A DNA stretch of 64,000 nt from Rhizobium viscosum. Its GTDB lineage: Bacteria; Pseudomonadota; Alphaproteobacteria; Rhizobiales; Rhizobiaceae. The stretch covers positions 1 through 64,000 of the forward strand of contig NZ_JADBEC010000002.1 of NCBI RefSeq assembly GCF_014873945.1, in the 5' to 3' direction. The position numbers were made by a program, and so were the translations under genes. The notes under the pieces were generated by a model. The model saw only the letters and a program-made list of their open reading frames with translations. It was not told the DNA's origin and ran no database searches. Below, piece after piece: positions 1 through 8,179 of the stretch (position 1 is the first letter of the stretch; the number at the start of each line of letters is the position of its first letter).

Positions 1-338
1 CGCCAGACGAGGAAACCGTTGATCGAACCAAGCGCTGCGCCGATCACGACTGCTGCAAGGATGAGAACGATGAGCGGCAGTCCGGGAAAGGTGGCATTCA
101 TCATCGCGATCGCCATGCCGGTAAAGGCGAGGTTGGCTGCGACCGAAAGGTCGATCGATTTCGTCAGGATGACGGTCATCTGGGCAAGCGCCAGGATGAT
201 GAGGATGGCCGTATCGTTAAAGATGCCGGCGAGATTATCCGGTGTCGAGAAATCGGCTGCGCGCGTCGAGAAGACGGCGATCATCACCACGATGATGGCA
301 AAGAGCAGGGTTTCGCGTTTTCTGATCAGTCTCATCAT
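1..338 (-). CDS. rhaP: Rhamnose ABC transporter permease RhaP (N-terminal part, runs off left edge)
   Basis: Inner-membrane subunit of a CUT2-family sugar importer, here for L-rhamnose. About 112 N-terminal residues are visible, beginning MMRLIRKRETLLFAI, followed by hydrophobic segments including LILALAQMTVILTKSIDLSV, typical of the RbsC/RhaP/RhaQ fold. The ATG at 338 has a GAGGTG ribosome site 6-8 nt upstream; the next codon is also ATG. It lies 10 nt downstream of the rhaT stop, so it is co-transcribed with rhaR-S-T. In known rhizobial loci a second permease (rhaQ), rhaU and the kinase rhaK follow; these would be beyond the left edge. Permease family is seen in the sequence; the rhamnose assignment rests on the neighbours. 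Confidence 0.88.
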   Translation of the reverse strand, partial: MMRLIRKRETLLFAIIVVMIAVFSTRAADFSTPDNLAGIFNDTAILIILALAQMTVILTKSIDLSVAANLAFTGMAIAMMNATFPGLPLIVLILAAVVIGAALGSINGFLVW

Positions 339-348
339 GCCCGTCACC

Positions 349-1884
349 TCATGCATTTCCGGTCGCCGCGCGCACCAGCGCTTCCGGCGAAAGCTGATCG
401 CGTTCGAAGAACCCCGCCGACAGGCCTTCCTTCATGACCAGAACGCGGTCCGACATGCCGATGATCTCGGGCAGTTCGGAAGAGATCATGATGATGGAGA
501 GACCTTCGGCCGCAAGCTCGCTGATGAAGCCATGGACGGCAGCCTTCGAGCCGATGTCGATACCCTTGGTCGGTTCGTCGAGGATGATGACCTTCGGCTT
601 GGTGGCGAGCCACTTGCCGATGACGACTTTCTGCTGATTGCCGCCCGATAGCGTGCCGACAGGTACGGATAGGGCCGCAGCACGCAGGTCCAGGCGCTCG
701 GCATATTTGCGGGCAAGCGCGAATTCTTCCGCAGCCTGCAGGAAGCCCTTGCGCGAGGTGCGAGTCAGCGACGGCAGCGTCATGTTCTGATAGATCGGCA
801 TCGGCAGCGCCAGACCGTGGCGGCCGCGCTCTTCCGGCACATAGACGATACCGGCGCGGATGGCATCATGCGGCGAATTGATCGAGATCTCGCGGCCTTC
901 AAGCGTCAGCTTGCCGGAAAGCGGCTTGGTAATGCCGAAGAGCGATTGCGCCAGTTCCGAGCGCCCGGCGCCGATCAGCCCGTAGATGCCGAGGATTTCG
1001 CCCTTGCGCAGCGTCAGCGAGATATCGCGGAATTCGGAGCGATGGCTGTATTTTTCGACTTCGAGCACCGGGCCGCCGATTGCCACATCGATCTTCGGGA
1101 AGGCGTTTTCGACATCGCGGCCGACCATCATGCGGACGATTTCGTCCTGCGGCGTTTCCTTCAGCTTCCCGTGACCGACGTCGCGGCCGTCGCGGAAGAC
1201 GACGTAATTGTCGGCGATCTCGTAGAGCTCGTCGAATTTGTGACTGATGAAGAGGATGGCCTTGCCGCTTGCCTTCAAGCCCTCGACGATGCGGAAGAGA
1301 TCGTCGATTTCCTTGCGCGAAAGGGCGGCGGTCGGTTCGTCCATGATGACGATGCGGGCCTCGATCGACAAAGCGCGGGCGATCGCCACGAGATGGCGCT
1401 GCGCGATCGAGAGGTCCTTCAGGCGGATCGTCGGATCGATATTGCTTTCAAGCGAGGTCAGCAGCGCGCGCGAGCGGCTGTTCATTTCGCTCCAGTCGAT
1501 GGTGCGCCAACGCGTGCGCGGCGCATGACCGAGGAAAATATTCTCGGCAACCGAAAGCTCATCGAAGAGCACGGTCTCCTGGTGGATGGCGGTCACACCT
1601 GCATCGATCGCGGCTTGTGCCGTCGCAAAGTGCACCGGTTTGTCGTCGACAATGATCTCGCCCTCATTGGGGCGGTAGATTCCAGTCAGGATCTTGACGA
1701 GCGTCGACTTGCCGGCGCCATTTTCGCCGATCAGTGCCGTCACCTTGCCGGGATAGAGCGCGATGCTGACATTATCGAGCGCCTTCACGCCCGGAAAGAT
1801 CTGCGAGATGCCGCGCATTTCCAGAATGGCGGTCGCGTCATCGGGTTTTGGGTCCGAGACGGGATGTTGAAGGGCAGGGGTCAT
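349..1884 (-). CDS. rhaT: Rhamnose ABC transporter ATP-binding protein RhaT
   Basis: Cytoplasmic ATPase powering rhamnose import, with two tandem ABC domains as in RbsA (about 511 aa). The first domain has Walker A GENGAGKST, a signature reading LSIAQRH and Walker B VIMDEPTAAL. The second has the degenerate Walker A GLIGAGRSE, a full LSGGNQQK signature and Walker B VIILDEPTKGID, the usual CUT2 pattern of one weakened site. I chose the ATG at 1884 (MTPALQHP); an in-frame GTG at 1899 would add five residues, and neither has a strong ribosome site. A stable hairpin lies between rhaS and this gene at 1914-1934. Substrate is inferred from rhaS, rhaR and the divergent rhaDI. Confidence 0.93.
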   Translation of the reverse strand: MTPALQHPVSDPKPDDATAILEMRGISQIFPGVKALDNVSIALYPGKVTALIGENGAGKSTLVKILTGIYRPNEGEIIVDDKPVHFATAQAAIDAGVTAIHQETVLFDELSVAENIFLGHAPRTRWRTIDWSEMNSRSRALLTSLESNIDPTIRLKDLSIAQRHLVAIARALSIEARIVIMDEPTAALSRKEIDDLFRIVEGLKASGKAILFISHKFDELYEIADNYVVFRDGRDVGHGKLKETPQDEIVRMMVGRDVENAFPKIDVAIGGPVLEVEKYSHRSEFRDISLTLRKGEILGIYGLIGAGRSELAQSLFGITKPLSGKLTLEGREISINSPHDAIRAGIVYVPEERGRHGLALPMPIYQNMTLPSLTRTSRKGFLQAAEEFALARKYAERLDLRAAALSVPVGTLSGGNQQKVVIGKWLATKPKVIILDEPTKGIDIGSKAAVHGFISELAAEGLSIIMISSELPEIIGMSDRVLVMKEGLSAGFFERDQLSPEALVRAATGNA

Positions 1885-1913
1885 CAGCAAGCTTACCACC
1901 GTCGAAAGAGAAG

Positions 1914-1934
1914 CCCGGCGGCAAAGCCGCCGGG
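1914..1934 (-). promoter_or_regulatory. Intercistronic hairpin between rhaS and rhaT
   Basis: Perfect 9-bp stem CCCGGCGGC / GCCGCCGGG around an AAA loop, 23 nt past the rhaS stop. There is no T-run, so it probably stabilises the upstream message or partly terminates, giving more binding protein than ATPase. Function is inferred. Confidence 0.6.
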
Positions 1935-1956
1935 TGTCCGTTCATGATCTCTGAAA

Positions 1957-2952
1957 TCAGAAGACCTTGGAGAACTGGTCGATGTTCGAGGCATTGTAGA
2001 CGAAGGGGTCGGCCATTGCGGCTTCGCCGTTGTCGCCAATCTTGATCTTGCCCATGCGGCCGGCTTCGATTTCGCTGCCCGGCTTGCCGTCGGCATCACC
2101 CTTTGCCAGGTGATAGGCGATCTGCGTTGCGGAGTAACCAAGGTCGATCGGGTTCCAGATGGCGAATTCCTTCGTGGCACCCGACTTGATCGCGCCAGCC
2201 ATTTCAGAGGGCAGGCCGAGACCGGTGACGTAGACCTTGCCGACCAGACCCTTGTCTTCGACAACCTTGGAGGCTGCGAGGACGCCGACGGTCGTCGGAG
2301 CGACGATGACCTTGACGTTCGGGTTGGACTTCAAGAGGCCTTCGGCTTCACGATAGGACTTGTCCGAAAGGTCGTCGCCGTAGACGGTGGTGACGAGGTT
2401 GAGGCCCGGGAAGTCCTTGAGCTGCTTCTTCATCTGGTCGATCCAGATGTTCTGGTTGGTCGAGGTCGTCGTTGCCGACAGGATGGCGAAGTCACCCTTG
2501 CCGCCATCAAGATGATCCTTGGCAAGCGTCAGGCACATCTTGCCGATCAGCTCGTTAGACGACGGGTTGAGCTGCAGGATGCGGCCTTCAGGAGCAACGC
2601 CGGAGTCCCAGGAAATAACCTTGATACCACGCTGGGTGGCCTTCTTCAGCGCCGGAACGACGGCGTCGGGGTCGTTTGCCGAGATCGCGATGGCATCGAC
2701 GCCCTGAGCAATCAGCGAGTTGATCACTTCGATCTGGCCTTCGGCCGTCGTGCTCGTCGGGCCGGTGTAAATGACTTCCACCCCGCCGAGTTCCTTGGCC
2801 GCTTCCTGGGCACCCTTGTTGGCAGCGTCGAAAAAGCCGTTGCCGAGCGACTTTACGACGAGGCCGATTTTGATGTCCTTGGCGCTTGCGGCGCCAGCCA
2901 TCATGGCGACGGCAAAAGCCACACCGATTGCAAGTGTCTTTGCAAGTTTCAT
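1957..2952 (-). CDS. rhaS: Rhamnose-binding periplasmic protein RhaS
   Basis: Periplasmic sugar-binding protein of the RbsB type (about 331 aa) that delivers L-rhamnose to RhaTPQ. It begins MKLAKTLAIGVAFAVAMMAG and has a clear Sec signal peptide ending near ASAKD, followed by the type 1 periplasmic-binding fold (IGLVVKSLGNGFFDAAN, then IAISANDPDAVVP). The ATG at 2952 has GGAGG at a 7-nt distance; an ATG 15 nt upstream is too close to that site. It is the second gene of the rhaR-S-T-P operon, starting 47 nt after rhaR. The GC-rich hairpin just after its stop may favour its expression. Family is certain; the ligand follows from context. Confidence 0.93.
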   Translation of the reverse strand: MKLAKTLAIGVAFAVAMMAGAASAKDIKIGLVVKSLGNGFFDAANKGAQEAAKELGGVEVIYTGPTSTTAEGQIEVINSLIAQGVDAIAISANDPDAVVPALKKATQRGIKVISWDSGVAPEGRILQLNPSSNELIGKMCLTLAKDHLDGGKGDFAILSATTTSTNQNIWIDQMKKQLKDFPGLNLVTTVYGDDLSDKSYREAEGLLKSNPNVKVIVAPTTVGVLAASKVVEDKGLVGKVYVTGLGLPSEMAGAIKSGATKEFAIWNPIDLGYSATQIAYHLAKGDADGKPGSEIEAGRMGKIKIGDNGEAAMADPFVYNASNIDQFSKVF

Positions 2953-2999
2953 GTCATGTCCTCCCACTAAGATTTAGACTTCCACACCTCGCCGACGCC

Positions 3000-3812
3000 T
3001 CATGCGACCGACGAGGAATCCTCCTTCACAGCCTGGGCCACCGCGCTTGCCACGACGAGCCGCACACCGGCATTCTCGATCATGCGGGCCGCTTCCTCCG
3101 AGATGCCGTCATCGGTGATGACCACAGATACGCGGTCGAGCGGGCAAAGAATGAGGCTCGACCGGCGATTGAATTTGCTTGAATCGACCATGACGATGAG
3201 TTCGTCGGCCTGGTGCATCAGTTTCTGCTCGCTCTGGATGATGAGGGCATCCGCCTCCATGATGCCGAGCGGGCCGACGCCCTGGGCGCCGATGAACATG
3301 CGCCGCGCATAGAAATTGCGGATCGCATCATTATCGAAAGGGGACAGGATCAGGCTCTGCTCGCGATAGATCGCGCCGCCCGGCACCGTCACACTGTTCT
3401 TGGAATGCTTCACCAGATGTTCGGCGATGGCGAAGGAATTGGTCATGACCTGCATGCGATGGCCGGCCATGTAATGCACCATCTGGAAAGTGGTTGTGCC
3501 GCCATTGATGATGATGGCATCGCCCGCCTCACAGAGATCGACGGCTGCACGCGCGATTGAGCGCTTTTTATCGATATTGACCGATTCTGATACCCGGAAG
3601 GGGCGACCTGCAAGATTTCCGAGCTGCGGCGGGTGCACAGCCTCCGCTCCGCCACGAACGCGCCGGATCTTACCCTGCACGTGAAGAGCCGCAATGTCGC
3701 GCCGGATCGTCGCTTCAGAAGCGTCCGTCAGCTCGGAAATGTCCTGAATCGTAACGACGGACTTCTCCTGGACGGCGCTTAAGATAATGCGATGGCGTTC
3801 GCGTTCGTGCAT
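3000..3812 (-). CDS. rhaR: DeoR-family rhamnose regulator RhaR
   Basis: Transcription factor of about 270 aa. The N-terminal winged helix (residues about 1-55, motif DASEATIRRDIAALHVQGKI) is classic DeoR, followed by the sugar-phosphate sensor domain with INGGTTTFQM and IGAQGV motifs. The ATG at 3812 follows AGGAGG at 6 nt; the longer in-frame TTG/ATG options upstream lack a ribosome site. It is first in the leftward transporter operon and divergent from rhaD. In Rhizobium leguminosarum the equivalent protein is known as a negative regulator of rhamnose genes. The likely operator is the inverted repeat at 3857-3929, which would let it control both directions, including itself. Confidence 0.92.
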   Translation of the reverse strand: MHERERHRIILSAVQEKSVVTIQDISELTDASEATIRRDIAALHVQGKIRRVRGGAEAVHPPQLGNLAGRPFRVSESVNIDKKRSIARAAVDLCEAGDAIIINGGTTTFQMVHYMAGHRMQVMTNSFAIAEHLVKHSKNSVTVPGGAIYREQSLILSPFDNDAIRNFYARRMFIGAQGVGPLGIMEADALIIQSEQKLMHQADELIVMVDSSKFNRRSSLILCPLDRVSVVITDDGISEEAARMIENAGVRLVVASAVAQAVKEDSSSVA

Positions 3813-3856
3813 TGGGCTCCTCCTCTTGTCATATTTATTTCGCATCCGTTAAAGCC

Positions 3857-3929
3857 TGTCAATCAGAAACGATCATAAATTTTCATATTGCGATGCAACA
3901 TAATCGAATTTGATCGTTTTCGATTGACA
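3857..3929. promoter_or_regulatory. Divergent rhaR/rhaD promoter region with candidate RhaR operator
   Basis: TGTCAATCAGAAACGATCA at 3857-3875 is the reverse complement, at 17 of 19 positions, of TGATCGTTTTCGATTGACA at 3911-3929. The outer six bases of each arm are a perfect TTGACA -35 box, one per strand. Candidate -10 boxes are CGATAC near 3947-3952 (plus) and an AT-rich AAATAAATAT stretch at 3831-3840 (minus). A DeoR-type dimer or tetramer on both arms would cover both promoters. The promoter and operator roles are inferred from sequence. Confidence 0.7.
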
Positions 3930-4021
3930 AGCGCCATTTTGATGCGCGATACCGTGAGCGAAAGGGCGTGCTGATCGCGGCGCCCCGCAGGCCTATACAC
4001 AAGCCTATATGGGAGGATGAC

Positions 4022-6118
4022 ATGGCGGCAAAGGTTCGACTTCTCGAGAACCGGTGGGATGATGCTTATGCGGCAGGCCTCGATGAGCCCGGCAAGCTTC
4101 TCTATCGCTCGAATCTGCTCGGTGCCGACAAGCGCATCACCAATTACGGTGGCGGCAATACTTCGGCCAAGGTCATGGAGACCGATCCGCTGACCGGTGG
4201 CAAGGTCCAGGTTCTCTGGGTCAAGGGCTCGGGCGGCGATGTCGGCACGATCAAGCTCGACGGTTTCGCGACGCTTTATCAGGACAAGCTGGAATCGCTG
4301 AAAGGCATCTACAAGGGCGTCGAAGACGAAGACCGCATGGTCGGCTTCCTGCCGCACTGCACCTTCAATCTGAACGCCCGTGCCGCCTCGATCGACACGC
4401 CGCTGCATGGTTTCGTGCCCTTTACACATGTCGACCACATGCATCCGGACGCGATCATTGCGATCGCCGCCTCCAGGAACTCAAGGGAATTGACCAAGCA
4501 GGTCTTCGGTGACGCGATCGGCTGGCTGCCCTGGCGCCGCCCGGGCTTTCAGCTCGGCCTCGATCTCGAAGCCTTCGTCAAGGCGAACCCTGACGCAAAG
4601 GGCGTCGTGCTCGAAAGCCACGGCCTCTTTACCTGGGACAACGATGCCAAGGCCTGCTACGAGCTGACGCTCGATATCATCAACAAGGCGATCGAATGGT
4701 TTGCCGGCGAGACTGAAGGCAAGACGATCTTCGGCGGCGCCGTTGTTGAAAGCCTGCCGGTTACCGAACGTCGTGCCATCGCCGCCCGCCTGATGCCGGA
4801 AATTCGCGGTCGCATCGGCAAGCAGGAGCGCAAGCTCGGCCATTTCGATGATCAGGATGCGGTTCTGGAATTCGTCAACTCGAAGAACCTGCGTCCGCTC
4901 GGTACGCTCGGCACCAGTTGCCCTGACCATTTCCTGCGCACGAAGATCCGCCCGCTGATCGTCGATCTCGATCCGGCAAAGCCCGACGTCGATGCGATCA
5001 TCGCCGGGCTCGACAAGGCGCTCGAAGACTACCGCGCCGATTACGCCCGCTATTACAACAGCTGCAAGCATGACAATTCGCCTGCCATGCGTGACGCCAA
5101 TCCGGTGATCTTCCTGGTGCCGGGCGTCGGCATGCTCTCCTTTGCCCGCGACAAGGCGACGGCCCGTATTGCCAGCGAATTCTATGTCAACGCCATCAAC
5201 GTGATGCGCGGCTCCTCGACGGTTTCGGAATACCAGGGACTGCCGGAACAGGAGGCCTTCGATATAGAATACTGGCTGCTCGAAGAGGCCAAGCTGCAGC
5301 GCATGCCGAAGCCGAAGAGCCTTGCCGGCAAGGTTGCCTTCGTCACCGGTGGCGCCGGCGGCATCGGCCGCGCAACGGCCGCCCGCCTCGTCGGCGAGGG
5401 TGCCTGCGTGGTGCTTGCCGATATCGATCAGACGGCCCTTGAATCGACCGAAGCTGAGTTTGTGAAGAAATACGGCGTGGATGCTGTCCGCACTCTAAAG
5501 CTTGACGTCACCAAGGAAGATGGGGTCATCGCCTCCTTCGCAGAATCCTGCGTCGAATTCGGCGGTATCGACATCCTCGTTTCGAATGCCGGCATCGCTT
5601 CTTCGGCACCGATCGAAACGACTGAGCTGTCGACCTGGAACCGCAACATCGACATTCTCGCGACCGGCTACTTCCTCGTCTCGCGTGAAGCCTTCCGCCT
5701 GTTCCGTCGTCAGGCGCTCGGCGGCAATGTTGTCTTCATCGCCTCGAAGAACGGTCTTGCCGCTTCGCCGAATGCGGCTGCCTATTGCACGGCGAAGGCT
5801 GCCGAAATTCATCTTGCCCGTTGCCTAGCGCTGGAAGGCGCAGAGGCCGGCATCCGCGTCAATACGGTCAATCCCGATGCGGTGCTGCGCGGCTCGAAGA
5901 TTTGGAGCGGCGAGTGGCGCGAACAGCGCGCTGCTTCCTCGAAGATCGAGGTGGATGATCTCGAGGAACATTACCGCAAGCGCTCGATGCTGAAGCTCAA
6001 CGTCTTCCCGGAAGACATCGCCGAAGCCGTCTACTTCCTGGCGTCCGATCTTTCGGCCAAGTCGACCGGCAATATCATCAATGTCGATGCCGGCAACGTT
6101 CAAAGCTTCACGCGCTGA
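4022..6118 (+). CDS. rhaD: Bifunctional rhamnulose-1-phosphate aldolase / lactaldehyde dehydrogenase RhaD
   Basis: A fusion enzyme of about 698 aa. Residues about 20-420 form a class II aldolase with the phosphate loop YGGGNTSAKV and zinc histidines in FTHVDHMHPD and LESHGLF. Residues about 430-698 form a short-chain dehydrogenase with VTGGAGGIGRATAARL, SNAGIAS and the YCTAK catalytic Tyr/Lys. The aldolase splits L-rhamnulose-1-phosphate into dihydroxyacetone phosphate and L-lactaldehyde; the dehydrogenase half is thought to oxidise the lactaldehyde. The ATG at 4022 follows GGGAGGATGAC; the 18 in-frame codons upstream are untranslated leader. It is first in the rhaD-rhaI operon and divergent from rhaR. 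Confidence 0.95.
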   Translation: MAAKVRLLENRWDDAYAAGLDEPGKLLYRSNLLGADKRITNYGGGNTSAKVMETDPLTGGKVQVLWVKGSGGDVGTIKLDGFATLYQDKLESLKGIYKGVEDEDRMVGFLPHCTFNLNARAASIDTPLHGFVPFTHVDHMHPDAIIAIAASRNSRELTKQVFGDAIGWLPWRRPGFQLGLDLEAFVKANPDAKGVVLESHGLFTWDNDAKACYELTLDIINKAIEWFAGETEGKTIFGGAVVESLPVTERRAIAARLMPEIRGRIGKQERKLGHFDDQDAVLEFVNSKNLRPLGTLGTSCPDHFLRTKIRPLIVDLDPAKPDVDAIIAGLDKALEDYRADYARYYNSCKHDNSPAMRDANPVIFLVPGVGMLSFARDKATARIASEFYVNAINVMRGSSTVSEYQGLPEQEAFDIEYWLLEEAKLQRMPKPKSLAGKVAFVTGGAGGIGRATAARLVGEGACVVLADIDQTALESTEAEFVKKYGVDAVRTLKLDVTKEDGVIASFAESCVEFGGIDILVSNAGIASSAPIETTELSTWNRNIDILATGYFLVSREAFRLFRRQALGGNVVFIASKNGLAASPNAAAYCTAKAAEIHLARCLALEGAEAGIRVNTVNPDAVLRGSKIWSGEWREQRAASSKIEVDDLEEHYRKRSMLKLNVFPEDIAEAVYFLASDLSAKSTGNIINVDAGNVQSFTR

Positions 6119-6124
6119 TAGCGA

Positions 6125-6148
6125 GCGGCGGGCGGCACTGCCCGCCGC
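6125..6148 (+). promoter_or_regulatory. Hairpin between rhaD and rhaI
   Basis: Perfect 9-bp stem GCGGCGGGC / GCCCGCCGC with a 6-nt loop, 6 nt after the rhaD stop and just before the rhaI ribosome site. No T-run follows, so it may be an RNA-stability or partial-attenuation element rather than a full terminator. Confidence 0.55.
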
Positions 6149-6168
6149 AAAATCTCTGGGAGGAAGAC

Positions 6169-7461
6169 ATGGCTGAATTCAGGATTGCGCCGGATCTGGT
6201 CGCAACGGAAAACGACAAGCGCGCTGCTGCGCTGAAGGCTGACTATGAAGCGCTTGGTGCAACGCTTGCACGCCGCGGCGTTGATATCGAAGCGATCACT
6301 CGCAAGGTTTCGGAATTCACCGTTGCCGTGCCCTCCTGGGGTGTCGGCACCGGTGGTACGCGCTTTGCCCGCTTCCCCGGCACCGGCGAGCCGCGCGGCA
6401 TTTTCGACAAGCTCGACGATTGCGCCGTCATCAACCAGCTGACGCGCGCCACGCCAACCGTTTCGCTGCATATTCCCTGGGACAAAACCGATGTGAAGGA
6501 GTTGAAGGCGAAGGGCGATGCGCTCGGCCTCGGTTTCGACGCGATGAATTCCAACACCTTCTCGGACGCGCCTGGCCAGAAGCTGACCTATAAATATGGT
6601 TCGCTCAGCCACACAGATGCGGCGACCCGCCAGCAGGCGATCGAGCATAATCTTGAATGTATCGAGATCGGCAAGGCGATCGGCTCCAAGGCGCTGACCG
6701 TCTGGATCGGCGACGGCTCGAACTTTCCCGGCCAGAGCAATTTCACCAGGGCTTTCGAGCGCTACCTTGCCTCGATGGCGGATATCTACAAGGCCTTGCC
6801 GGAAGACTGGCGGCTCTTCTCCGAGCATAAGATGTACGAGCCGGCCTTCTATTCGACGGTCGTACAGGACTGGGGCAGCAACTATATGATCGCCCAGACG
6901 CTCGGTCCTAAGGCCTATTGCTTGGTCGACCTCGGCCACCATGCGCCAAACACCAATATCGAGATGATCGTCGCCCGGCTGATCCAATTCGGCAAGCTCG
7001 GCGGCTTCCATTTCAACGACTCGAAATATGGCGATGATGACCTCGATGCCGGCGCGATCGAGCCCTACCGCCTGTTCCTCGTCTTCAACGAGCTCGTCGA
7101 TGCCGAACAGCGCGGCGTCAACGATTTCCATCCGGCTCATATGATCGACCAGTCGCACAATGTGACGGACCCGATCGAAAGCTTGATCAACAGCGCCAAC
7201 GAAATCCGCCGCGCCTATGCGCAGGCCCTGATCGTCGACCGCAAGGCGCTCGAAGGCTATCAGCAGGATAATGATGCGCTGATGGCGTCGGAGACGCTGA
7301 AGCGCGCCTACCGCGCCGATGTCGAGCCGATCCTGGCCGAAGCCCGCCGCCGCGCGGGCGGCGCCATCGATCCGATCGCCGCCTACCGCGCCAGCGGCTA
7401 CCGTAAAAAGGTAGCTGCCGAGCGCCCCGCCTCCATCTCCGGCGGCGGTGGCATCATCTGA
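6169..7461 (+). CDS. rhaI: L-rhamnose isomerase RhaI
   Basis: Cytoplasmic enzyme (430 aa) that converts L-rhamnose to L-rhamnulose, the first intracellular step before phosphorylation and RhaD cleavage. It is of the short Pseudomonas stutzeri/rhizobial type rather than E. coli RhaA. A TIM-barrel metal site is visible: Glu in LFSEHKMYEP, Asp in CLVDLGHHAP, and His plus Asp residues in GFHFNDSKYGDDDLDAG. The ATG at 6169 has GGGAGGAAGAC directly upstream. It is 50 nt downstream of rhaD with a hairpin between them, so probably the same transcript. It is convergent with the next gene over a shared terminator. Confidence 0.94.
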   Translation: MAEFRIAPDLVATENDKRAAALKADYEALGATLARRGVDIEAITRKVSEFTVAVPSWGVGTGGTRFARFPGTGEPRGIFDKLDDCAVINQLTRATPTVSLHIPWDKTDVKELKAKGDALGLGFDAMNSNTFSDAPGQKLTYKYGSLSHTDAATRQQAIEHNLECIEIGKAIGSKALTVWIGDGSNFPGQSNFTRAFERYLASMADIYKALPEDWRLFSEHKMYEPAFYSTVVQDWGSNYMIAQTLGPKAYCLVDLGHHAPNTNIEMIVARLIQFGKLGGFHFNDSKYGDDDLDAGAIEPYRLFLVFNELVDAEQRGVNDFHPAHMIDQSHNVTDPIESLINSANEIRRAYAQALIVDRKALEGYQQDNDALMASETLKRAYRADVEPILAEARRRAGGAIDPIAAYRASGYRKKVAAERPASISGGGGII

Positions 7462-7467
7462 ATGAAC

Positions 7468-7490
7468 GGAAGCCGTTGATCACGGCTTCC
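7468..7490. terminator. Bidirectional terminator between rhaI and the convergent gene
   Basis: Perfect 8-bp stem GGAAGCCG / CGGCTTCC with a 7-nt loop. It begins 6 nt after the rhaI stop and contains the stop codon of the leftward gene (7480-7482), so it can serve both. Confidence 0.65.
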
Positions 7491-7938
7491 ACTTTCCTGC
7501 AACCTGCCGGGTGGCGACATTCAGCCGGTTCCAGACATTGATACTGGCGATCGCGATGACGAGGGCCGCAAGGCTCTTGCCGTCGTAGTGACGGGTGCAT
7601 TCGTCCCAGACCTCATCCGGCACGGGATCGGCGCGGTCACTGAGGCGGGTAACCGCTTCCGTCAGCGCCAATGCCGCACGCTCGGCATCGCTGTAATAAG
7701 GGGCGTCACGCCAGCCTGCGACGGCAAACAGCCTCTCATCGGTCTCGCCGTGTTTGCGGGCAATGCGCCAATGACCGTCGATACAGACGCTGCAGCCGTT
7801 GATCTGGCTGGCGCGCAGATAGATGATCTCCAGAAATCCCGGCGCGAGCCCGGCTGTGGCCGGCAGTTTGCCGAGGGCATTCAGTGCCTGCATGGCTTCC
7901 GGGATGACGAGGGCTGGATTTCCCATTCTCTCTTGCAT
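7480..7938 (-). CDS. Carboxymuconolactone decarboxylase (AhpD-like) family protein
   Basis: Small all-alpha protein of about 152 aa. The family motif INGCSVCIDGHW carries a CxxC pair and a following His, as in AhpD-type alkylhydroperoxidases, so a thiol redox role is more likely than ring decarboxylation. The ATG at 7938 has AGGAG at 7 nt; a TTG two codons earlier is too close. A strong clue to its role lies upstream: a minus-strand CGTCACA-N16-CGTC element at 8012-8038 resembles the promoter of the ECF41 sigma gene at 9730. ECF41 sigma factors are known to sit with and control genes of exactly this family. The physiological substrate is unknown. Confidence 0.88.
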   Translation of the reverse strand: MQERMGNPALVIPEAMQALNALGKLPATAGLAPGFLEIIYLRASQINGCSVCIDGHWRIARKHGETDERLFAVAGWRDAPYYSDAERAALALTEAVTRLSDRADPVPDEVWDECTRHYDGKSLAALVIAIASINVWNRLNVATRQVAGKWKP

Positions 7939-8011
7939 GTTCAATCTCCTGATGACCTGTTTCGTTTGACGCAGAGCCGGCTGGTTGCCGGTTTTCGTTC
8001 GTCATAGGCCT

Positions 8012-8038
8012 GACGGATCAGAACGAGGCAATGTGACG
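8012..8038 (-). promoter_or_regulatory. Predicted ECF41-type promoter for the carboxymuconolactone decarboxylase-family gene
   Basis: On the minus strand, -35 CGTCACA (8038-8032), a 16-nt spacer and -10 CGTC (8015-8012). It differs by one base from the ECF41 consensus TGTCACA-N16-CGTC and has the same spacing as the element upstream of the sigma gene (9668-9694). Transcription would start near 8005, leaving a leader of about 65 nt. Confidence 0.6.
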
Positions 8039-8119
8039 AGGGGCAGGAGAAAAATATGAGAAGCAGATCCCGGCGGCTCCTATGCCGACGATAACGATAT
8101 CCGGATCAGAGGTGATCAT
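8018..8119 (-). pseudogene. Remnant N-terminus of an FAD/NAD-binding oxidoreductase
   Basis: Reading leftward from an ATG at 8119 gives a 33-residue frame beginning MITSDPDIVIVGIGAAGICF. It contains a textbook dinucleotide-binding GxGxxG motif (GIGAAG) after a beta strand, as at the start of flavin monooxygenases. It then drifts out of any recognisable fold and stops at 8018. There is no ribosome site and no continuation in the other frames, so I read it as the stump of a deleted flavoprotein gene. It overlaps the ECF41-like promoter, and a 14-bp tandem duplication lies just to its right. Confidence 0.45.
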
Positions 8120-8139
8120 GGGCGCGAATATAGCGCTTC

Positions 8140-8167
8140 TTATCTGTGGCTATTTATCTGTGGCTAT
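8140..8167. repeat. 14-bp perfect tandem duplication
   Basis: TTATCTGTGGCTAT occurs twice with no gap (8140-8153 and 8154-8167), just beyond the 3' end of the reductase gene and beside the flavoprotein remnant. This looks like a slippage or deletion scar. Confidence 0.8.
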
Positions 8168-8179
8168 CCATTATCCCGG

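Noticed and set aside
817..1947. Long plus-strand frame of 376 codons
   Set aside because: It lies opposite rhaT, which has full ABC motifs; the plus frame is a shadow caused by high GC3 and has no ribosome site or known motifs.
7480..7938. Assigning the CMD-family gene to 4-carboxymuconolactone decarboxylase (pcaC) because pobA is nearby
   Set aside because: It has the CxxC-His pattern of AhpD-like proteins, no pca genes are adjacent and its promoter links it to the ECF41 sigma factor.
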